A DNA stretch of 64,000 nt from Panulirus ornatus (taxonomy: Eukaryota > Arthropoda > Malacostraca > Decapoda > Palinuridae). Where the stretch lies: contig NC_092249.1 of NCBI RefSeq assembly GCF_036320965.1, forward strand, positions 3,182,614 through 3,246,613, given 5' to 3'. This document shows positions 56,932-64,000 of this stretch, in pieces; the stretch's first letter is position 1, and each line of letters starts with the position of its first letter. The notes below the pieces were generated by a model. The model was given only the letters and a program-made list of their open reading frames with translations, searched no databases and was not told the DNA's origin. The position numbers and the translations under genes were made by a program.

Positions 56932-57207
56932 ATGAATAATAACAAAACAAAACCCAACTCGGATACACTGGTGTTTTCCCCGAGGTACTTCCTCCCACAG
57001 CCTTCGTACCACAGTAGCCAGCGAACGCTCTCCGAACCCTCGTTGTGCGAGGCGCGTGAGCAGTACGCGGGTGATACTATAGGTCAAATAACAAAGCTAG
57101 TGGATAGGGAGGTGTGGCGTGGATTTGGTGGATATAGACCCGGTGGTTTGTCTTCCCCAAGTCGTCAGTCAAATACGATAAATTGGGATCTATTTTCTTT
57201 TTTTTAA
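56932..57207 (+). CDS. Possible exon or small hypothetical ORF (unrecognised)
   Basis: ATG at 56932 to TAA at 57205-57207, 91 codons. It is one of the few open frames here with no low-complexity or repeat content (mixed residues, for example FSPRYFLPQPSYHSSQ and TKLVDREVWRGFGGYR). It lies in a CpG-richer island (56790-57130) with a TTTATATGCGCC motif near 56778 upstream. GTGAGC at about 57056 could be a donor, which would shorten it. The opposite strand is also open over 56839-57087. No domain, signal peptide or membrane segment is recognised. It may well be chance. Confidence 0.15.
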   Translation: MNNNKTKPNSDTLVFSPRYFLPQPSYHSSQRTLSEPSLCEAREQYAGDTIGQITKLVDREVWRGFGGYRPGGLSSPSRQSNTINWDLFSFF

Positions 57208-57209
57208 TG

Positions 57210-57785
57210 TTGCAAATGTGGGTCCTCATCCTCCATTTTCGTTTTCTAACGCGTGCCGTTTTTTGTAAGCTTATGTATCTGTATCTCATGTCCCTATTGT
57301 GGCTTTTCAGTCATCGTCTATCTTGCTAAGATTTGAGCCTTAGTATATGGCGTCTTTCTGAATCAAAATTGTCTTTCTTTGATTTTGTCATGTTGAAATA
57401 CATCGTCTCTTTTGAGTCTATATGTCACTTGTGTTGAATTACACCGATATAAAGCCATAGTGTTGAGGTCTGATTGTCTCCTTGTACAATGTCCCTCAAT
57501 GATCTTTCTCACTCACCCATCTGATTCTTATGATCGCTACGGTATATCAAGATATACTCACATTCCCATCATTGGACCTCTTGACATACTCACCGTACCC
57601 ACTCAACATACCCTCTTCTTTCTCTTTCCCCCAAACCTTCCCCTTACAGTGCATTTTCCCTCCTATTCCCCCTTACCCTGTGGGTAAAGGTTGAAGAGGA
57701 GGAGGCCCCCTACACACACCCCACTCCCCAGTCTACCATATGTTTGGCAGGTGTGTGAGTGGGGTGGGGTTTTTTTTGTTTGTTT
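57210..57785. other. Unique T/C-rich sequence
   Basis: No supported gene. G/T-run junction at 57755-57785 leads into the 37-bp array. Confidence 0.4.
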
Positions 57786-57787
57786 TT

Positions 57788-60700
57788 ATGAGATGGAGGA
57801 AGACAGACCCATAAGGATAGATTAATGAGATGGAGGAAGACAGACCCATAAGGATAGATTAATGAGATGGAGGAAGACAGACCCATAAGGATAGATTAAT
57901 GAGATGGAGGAAGACAGACCCATAAGGATAGATTAATGAGATGGAGGAAGACAGACCCATAAGGATAGATTAATGAGATGGAGGGGAAAACAACCATAAG
58001 GACAGATTAATGAGATGGAGGAAGACAGACCCATAAGGATAGATTAATGAGATGGAGGAAGACAGACCCATAAGGATAGATTAATGAGATGGAGGGAAGA
58101 CAGACCCATAAGGATAGATTAATGAGATGGAGGGAAGACAGACCCATAAGGATAGATTAATGAGATGGAGGAAGACAGACCCATAAGGATAGATTAATGA
58201 GATGGAGGGGAAAACAACCATAAGGACAGATTAATGAGATGGAGGAAGACAGACCCATAAGGATAGATTAATGAGATGGAGGAAGACAGACCCATAAGGA
58301 TAGATTAATGAGATGGAGGAAGACAGACCCATAAGGATAGATTAATGAGATGGAGGAAGACAGACCCATAAGGATAGATTAATGAGATGGAGGGGAAAAC
58401 AACCATAAGGACAGATTAATGAGATGGAGGAAGACAGACCCATAAGGATAGATTAATGAGATGGAGGAAGACAGACCCATAAGGATAGATTAATGAGATG
58501 GAGGAAGACAGACCCATAAGGATAGATTAATGAGATGGAGGAAGACAGACCCATAAGGATAGATTAATGAGATGGAGGAAGACAGACCCATAAGGATAGA
58601 TTAATGAGATGGAGGGGAAAACAACCATAAGGACAGATTAATGAGATGGAGGAAGACAGACCCATAAGGATAGATTAATGAGATGGAGGGAAGACAGACC
58701 CATAAGGATAGATTAATGAGATGGAGGAAGACAGACCCATAAGGATAGATTAATGAGATGGAGGGAAGACAGACCCATAAGGATAGATTAATGAGATGGA
58801 GGAAGACAGACCCATAAGGATAGATTAATGAGATGGAGGAAGACAGACCCATAAGGATAGATTAATGAGATGGAGGAAGACAGACCCATAAGGATAGATT
58901 AATGAGATGGAGGAAGACAGACCCATAAGGATAGATTAATGAGATGGAGGAAGACAGACCCATAAGGATAGATTAATGAGATGGAGGAAGACAGACCCAT
59001 AAGGATAGATTAATGAGATGGAGGAAGACAGACCCATAAGGATAGATTAATGAGATGGAGGGAAGACAGACCCATAAGGATAGATTAATGAGATGGAGGG
59101 GAAAACAACCATAAGGACAGATTAATGAGATGGAGGGAAGACAGACCCATAAGGATAGATTAATGAGATGGAGGAAGACAGACCCATAAGGATAGATTAA
59201 TGAGATGGAGGAAGACAGACCCATAAGGATAGATTAATGAGATGGAGGAAGACAGACCCATAAGGATAGATTAATGAGATGGAGGGGAAAACAACCATAA
59301 GGACAGATTAATGAGATGGAGGAAGACAGACCCATAAGGATAGATTAATGAGATGGAGGAAGACAGACCCATAAGGATAGATTAATGAGATGGAGGAAGA
59401 CAGACCCATAAGGATAGATTAATGAGATGGAGGAAGACAGACCCATAAGGATAGATTAATGAGATGGAGGAAGACAGACCCATAAGGATAGATTAATGAG
59501 ATGGAGGAAGACAGACCCATAAGGATAGATTAATGAGATGGAGGAAGACAGACCCATAAGGATAGATTAATGAGATGGAGGAAGACAGACCCATAAGGAT
59601 AGATTAATGAGATGGAGGGAAGACAGACCCATAAGGATAGATTAATGAGATGGAGGAAGACAGACCCATAAGGATAGATTAATGAGATGGAGGGGAAAAC
59701 AACCATAAGGACAGATTAATGAGATGGAGGGGAAAACAACCATAAGGACAGATTAATGAGATGGAGGAAGACAGACCCATAAGGATAGATTAATGAGATG
59801 GAGGAAGACAGACCCATAAGGATAGATTAATGAGATGGAGGAAGACAGACCCATAAGGATAGATTAATGAGATGGAGGAAGACAGACCCATAAGGATAGA
59901 TTAATGAGATGGAGGGGAAAACAACCATAAGGACAGATTAATGAGATGGAGGGGAAAACAACCATAAGGACAGATTAATGAGATGGAGGAAGACAGACCC
60001 ATAAGGATAGATTAATGAGATGGAGGAAGACAGACCCATAAGGATAGATTAATGAGATGGAGGAAGACAGACCCATAAGGATAGATTAATGAGATGGAGG
60101 AAGACAGACCCATAAGGATAGATTAATGAGATGGAGGAAGACAGACCCATAAGGATAGATTAATGAGATGGAGGAAGACAGACCCATAAGGATAGATTAA
60201 TGAGATGGAGGAAGACAGACCCATAAGGATAGATTAATGAGATGGAGGGGAAAACAACCATAAGGACAGATTAATGAGATGGAGGAAGACAGACCCATAA
60301 GGATAGATTAATGAGATGGAGGAAGACAGACCCATAAGGATAGATTAATGAGATGGAGGGGAAAACAACCATAAGGACAGATTAATGAGATGGAGGAAGA
60401 CAGACCCATAAGGATAGATTAATGAGATGGAGGAAGACAGACCCATAAGGATAGATTAATGAGATGGAGGGGAAAACAACCATAAGGACAGATTAATGAG
60501 ATGGAGGAAGACAGACCCATAAGGATAGATTAATGAGATGGAGGAAGACAGACCCATAAGGATAGATTAATGAGATGGAGGGGAAAACAACCATAAGGAC
60601 AGATTAATGAGATGGAGGAAGACAGACCCATAAGGATAGATTAATGAGATGGAGGAAGACAGACCCATAAGGATAGATTAATGAGATGGAGGGGAAAACA

Positions 60701-61225
60701 ACCATAAGGACAGATTAATGAGATGGAGGGGAAAACAACCATAAGGACAGATTAATGAGATGGAGGAAGACAGACCCATAAGGATAGATTAATGAGATGG
60801 AGGGAAAACAACCATAAGGACAGATTAATGAGATGGAGGGAAGACAGACCCGTAAGGATAGATTAATGAGATGGAGGGAAGACAGACCCATAAGGATAGA
60901 TTAATGAGATGGAGGGAAAACAACCATAAGGACAGATTAATGAGATGGAGGGAAGACAGACCCATAAGGATAGATTAATGAGATGGAGGGGAAAACAACC
61001 ATAAGGACAGATTAATGAGATGGAGGGAAAACAACCATAAGGACAGATTAATGAGATGGAGGGAAGACAGACCCATAAGGATAGATTAATGAGATGGAGG
61101 GAAAACAACCATAAGGACAGATTAATGAGATGGAGGGAAGACAGACCCATAAGGATAGATTAATGAGATGGAGGAAGACAGACCCATAAGGATAGATTAA
61201 TGAGATGAAGGGAAGACAGACCCGT
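57788..61225 (+). repeat. 37-bp satellite, about 93 copies, two subtypes with higher-order order
   Basis: Type A: GATGGAGGAAGACAGACCCA with TAAGGATAGATTAATGA. Type B: GATGGAGGGGAAAACAACCA with TAAGGACAGATTAATGA. A' and B' variants (38 or 36 bp) differ by one G. The left part runs as about five A then one B. Between 60239 and 60720 the order is strictly A-A-B with B starts 111 bp apart. The right end approaches A-B alternation. Unit length is not a multiple of 3. Minus-strand frames appear only where 1-bp variants restore phase and are not genes. Confidence 0.97.
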
Positions 61226-61580
61226 AAGGATAAAGTAGTTTGATGGAAGGAAGAAAATAACATTTCAAGAATAGATTAGATTAGATGGAGGAAAGAAAAT
61301 CATGCGAAAATAAACCAATGAGATGGAGAGGAAGAAAATCGCATAAGAAGAGAGTAATGAGATTGGGAAAGAAAGTCCAATGAGGATAGATTAATGAGAT
61401 GGAGGAGAGAGGACGTGGGAGGATGATTCAAAATGATGGAGAGATAATGTGCGAGTAGATCAGTGTGAAAATGAGGGTCATGGTTAAGGAGATGGTGAAA
61501 ATGAAGGATGGAGAGATGGTAAAAGGAAGGAAGAAGATAGTAAGGAAAGAAATAGATGGAAAGGAAATGATGATAAGTAG
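61226..61580 (+). repeat. Decayed purine-rich flank of the 37-bp array
   Basis: AATGAGATGGAG pieces persist (near 61318, 61393 and 61435) among diverged AGGAAGAAAAT segments. The plus strand is purine-rich. Confidence 0.7.
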
Positions 61581-61582
61581 AA

Positions 61583-62335
61583 AGAGGGAAGGATATTTGG
61601 ATTAAGGAAGCAGTTGGATGAAGGATATTTGGATTAAGGAAGCAGTTGGATGAAGGATATTTGGATTAAGGGAGCAGTTGGATGAAGGATATTTGGGTTA
61701 AGGAACCAGTTGGATGAAGGATATTTGGATTAAGGAACCAGTTGGTTGAAGAATATTTGGATTAAGGAATCAGCTGGTTGAAGAATATGTGGATTAAGGA
61801 GCCAGTTGGTTGAAGGATATTTGGATTAAGGAACCAGCTGGTTGAAGAATGTTTGGATTAAGGAACCAGTTGGTTGAAGAATATGTGGATTAAGGAACCA
61901 GCTGGTTGAAGAATATGTGGATTAAGGAGCCAGTTGGTTGAAGGATATTTGGATTAAGGAACCAGCTGGTTGAAGAATGTTTGGATTAAGGAACCAGTTG
62001 GTTGAAGAATATGTGGATTAAGGAACCAGCTGGTTGAAGAATATGTGGATTAAGGAGCCAGTTGGTTGAAGGATATTTGGATTAAGGAGCCAGTTGGTTG
62101 AAGAATATTTGGATTAAGGAATCAGTTGGTTGAAGAATATTTGGGTTAAGGAACCAGTTGGTTGAAGAATATGTGGATTAAGAAACCAGCTGGTTGAAGA
62201 ATATGTGGATTAAGGAGCCAGTTGGTTGAAGGATATTTGGATTAAGGAACCAGCTGGTTGAAGAATATTTGGATTAAGGAACCAGCTGGTTGAAGAATAT
62301 TTGGATTAAGGAGCCAGCTGGTCGAATGGTTCGCC
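61583..62335 (+). repeat. 32-bp minisatellite, about 23 copies
   Basis: Unit ATTTGGATTAAGGAACCAG, then TTGGTTGAAGAAT or CTGGTTGAAGAAT. Two- and three-unit variant blocks (ATGTGGATTAAGGAGCC, GTTTGGATTAAGG) recur in the same order near 61780-61900 and 61910-62040, indicating a higher-order duplication. Confidence 0.94.
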
Positions 62336-62339
62336 ATAA

Positions 62340-62620
62340 ATTTAGTAAGCAGACAGAGGCCACAGACAGAAACTGACTTAATGAATTTTTTTTTCCTCCA
62401 GTGGCGGGTGAAGGGAATAGCTGTGTGGATAGACGAAGGATTATGTGGATAACTGGTGGATCCAGGGTGGTGGAACGAGTCGTGAGATGAGGGGGAATAG
62501 CTGAAGGGGGCAATAAGGGTAGAAGTGATGAGGAAAAGGTGGGTATAGGAGAAGGGAAGCGAGAGGGAAAGGGGACAGAAGGAGGGTGGGAGATGGAGGG
62601 AAAAAATGAGAAGCAGGAAG
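62340..62620. other. Purine-rich unique sequence
   Basis: Separates the 32-bp and 40-bp arrays. No feature recognised. Confidence 0.4.
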
Positions 62621-62624
62621 AGGA

Positions 62625-63090
62625 AGATGACAGTGATGGAACAGGAGGTACAGATAGTAAAAGGAATGAAGAATGATGGAACAGGAGGTACAGACAGTAA
62701 AAGGAATGAAGAATGATGGAACAGGAGGCACAGAAAGTAAAAGGAATGAAGAATGATGGAACAGGAGGCACAGATAGTAAAAGGAATGAAAAATGATGGA
62801 ACAGGAGGCACAGAAAGTAAAAGGAATGAAGAATGATGGAACAGGAGGTACAGAAAGTAAAAGGAATGAAGAATGATGGAACAGGAGGCACAGATAGTAA
62901 AAGGATTGAAGAATGATGGAACAGGAGGTACAGACAGTAAAAGGAATGAAGAATGATGGAACAGGAGGTACAGACAGTAAAAGGAATGAAGAATGATGGA
63001 ACAGGAGGTACAGAAAGTAAAAGGAATGAAGAATGATGGAACAGGAGGCAGAGACAGTAAAAGGAATGAAGAATGATGGAACAGGAGGTT
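62625..63090 (+). repeat. 40-bp minisatellite, about 11.5 copies
   Basis: AATGATGGAACAGGAGG, TACAG or CACAG, ACAGTAAAAGGAATGAAG. Variants GGTA/GGCA and GACAGT/GAAAGT/GATAGT are shuffled among copies. Minus-strand frames of up to 303 codons pass through by composition and are not called. Confidence 0.94.
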
Positions 63091-63149
63091 GTCATAAGCC
63101 GAGGGGCTGTTTGAGTAAAGACACCACATCCCTCCCTGACCCTTAACTA

Positions 63150-63240
63150 CCATGGTTTGTCCGTAGAAATGGTCCGTATGTTAGCCATGGTCTGTCCTTG
63201 GTTAGAAATGGTTCGTGTCTTAGCGAAGGATGGTCCGTTC
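63150..63240 (+). repeat. Degenerate ATGGTCCGT repeat
   Basis: CATGGTTTGTCCGT, AATGGTCCGT, CATGGTCTGTCC, AATGGTTCGTGT and GATGGTCCGT occur within 90 bp. Confidence 0.7.
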
Positions 63241-63244
63241 ATAT

Positions 63245-63628
63245 AAAATCCCAAGAGTCTAATAAGATACCTAAAGTAGTAAAGATAATAAGATACATAG
63301 AAAAAATACCGAAGATTATATTAAGATACCCAGTTAAAGTAACTCAATAGAATATAATAACATATCCACATTAACTAACTGTCCAGAATATAGCAAAATA
63401 GCCATAGAAATATTTACCGACATAGAAAACATCAGGAGTGGTAGAGAAAACGAGGGATGGACGAGAGGCGAAAAGGAAAGACAGAATCTTGGAAATAGAA
63501 ATATTATAAGATTGTAATCACGTAGGATTGGGTTGATCACTGATACCCACCGTTAACTCCGCAATGGTAATAAGAGGTGAGTGGATTGTTAGAGATGGAA
63601 AGGGCAGTTAAGACGTAACGGGCTTACC

Positions 63629-63630
<2 letters not shown>
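63245..63630. other. A-rich unique sequence
   Basis: No feature recognised. Confidence 0.4.

Positions 63631-63631
<1 letters not shown>

Positions 63632-63702
<71 letters not shown>
63632..63702. repeat. (GA)n microsatellite
   Basis: About 36 repeats. Confidence 0.97.
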
Positions 63703-63705
<3 letters not shown>

Positions 63706-63824
63706 GCTCTCAATTTCGTAGTGTTGGTATTTAAAGTAATTGAAATTGAGGACAGCAGTGATGAAAGTTATGATTATAATGAGTAATGATAATGATCCTT
63801 TATTTGATTAATGATATTGATGAT

Positions 63825-63828
63825 ACTA

Positions 63829-63876
<48 letters not shown>

Positions 63877-64000
63877 ATTATCATCATTATTATTTTTATT
63901 TCATTATTATTATCATTATTATGATTATTATTATTAAGATCTTCATTTCTAATAGTGATGATAATAATAATGATAATAATAATAATAATAATAATAATAA
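63825..64000. repeat. (TTA)n / (ATA)n tract, cut by window end
   Basis: TTA repeats to 63873, mixed ATC/ATT to 63950, then ATA repeats to the end. The sequence switches strand sense, so the two halves could pair. Confidence 0.93.

Noticed and set aside
57788..61225. CRISPR array
   Set aside because: The regular 37-bp period has no unique spacers; it is a eukaryotic satellite.
62242..63153. Minus-strand frame of 303 codons, serine/phenylalanine-rich
   Set aside because: It crosses the 40-bp minisatellite, and a second frame over the same bases is equally long.

Overview
This is a eukaryotic, gene-poor, repeat-dense window. I find no complete protein gene, no rRNA and no convincing functional tRNA gene. 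The composition suggests an arthropod, most likely a decapod crustacean: very dense long dinucleotide microsatellites (TA, CT/GA, GT/CA), a short interstitial run of TTAGG (the arthropod telomere motif), tRNA-derived SINE-like elements ending in microsatellites, and other dispersed elements bordered by (TA)n. The decapod assignment is inference from genome style, not from a marker gene.

Layout. 0-0.7 kb: a GT-rich minisatellite. 1.3-3.6 kb: two small loci of a 21-bp CpG-rich satellite family, each with an orientation switch, around a 200-bp dispersed element lodged in (TA)n. 4.3-6.8 kb: degenerate minisatellites, TTAGG repeats and a 71-bp hairpin repeat, then a strong splice acceptor fused to a donor at 6.86 kb. 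7.9-9.3 kb: a 27-bp minisatellite that decays rightward. 9.9-11 kb: the best promoter-like stretch, with alternating GC boxes and CCAAT boxes at 10.7-10.9 kb. 12.4-17.2 kb: 55-65-bp, 31-bp and 65-bp minisatellites, a SINE and a 230-bp dispersed element. 17.7-23.8 kb: further element copies, a third 21-bp locus and long CA/TA/GT blocks. 24.06-29.38 kb: a 5.3-kb array of about 253 copies of the 21-bp unit. 29.4-46.3 kb: GA-, then CT-dominated microsatellites, with small minisatellites, a SINE, a dimerised 21-bp locus at 40.5 kb and a second 65-bp locus at 42 kb. 46.3-57.7 kb: mostly unique sequence, with a 26-bp array, a SINE, a second acceptor-donor fusion at 54.41 kb and an inverted trio of SINE-like elements at 55.2-55.8 kb. 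57.8-61.2 kb: a 37-bp satellite of about 93 copies with two interspersed subtypes and clear higher-order periods. 61.6-63.1 kb: 32-bp and 40-bp minisatellites. The end is GA- and TTA-rich.

Long open frames lie inside tandem arrays whose unit is a multiple of 3 (21 and 27 bp). Because such frames are open in several registers on both strands, they are best read as by-products of periodicity. The two acceptor-donor fusions, both on the plus strand and 47.5 kb apart, are the main hint that the window lies inside a very large intron of a plus-strand gene. The most notable system is the 21-bp satellite family: five separate loci in 40 kb, in different states (homogenised, dimerised, decayed, inverted), plus the two-letter 37-bp satellite.
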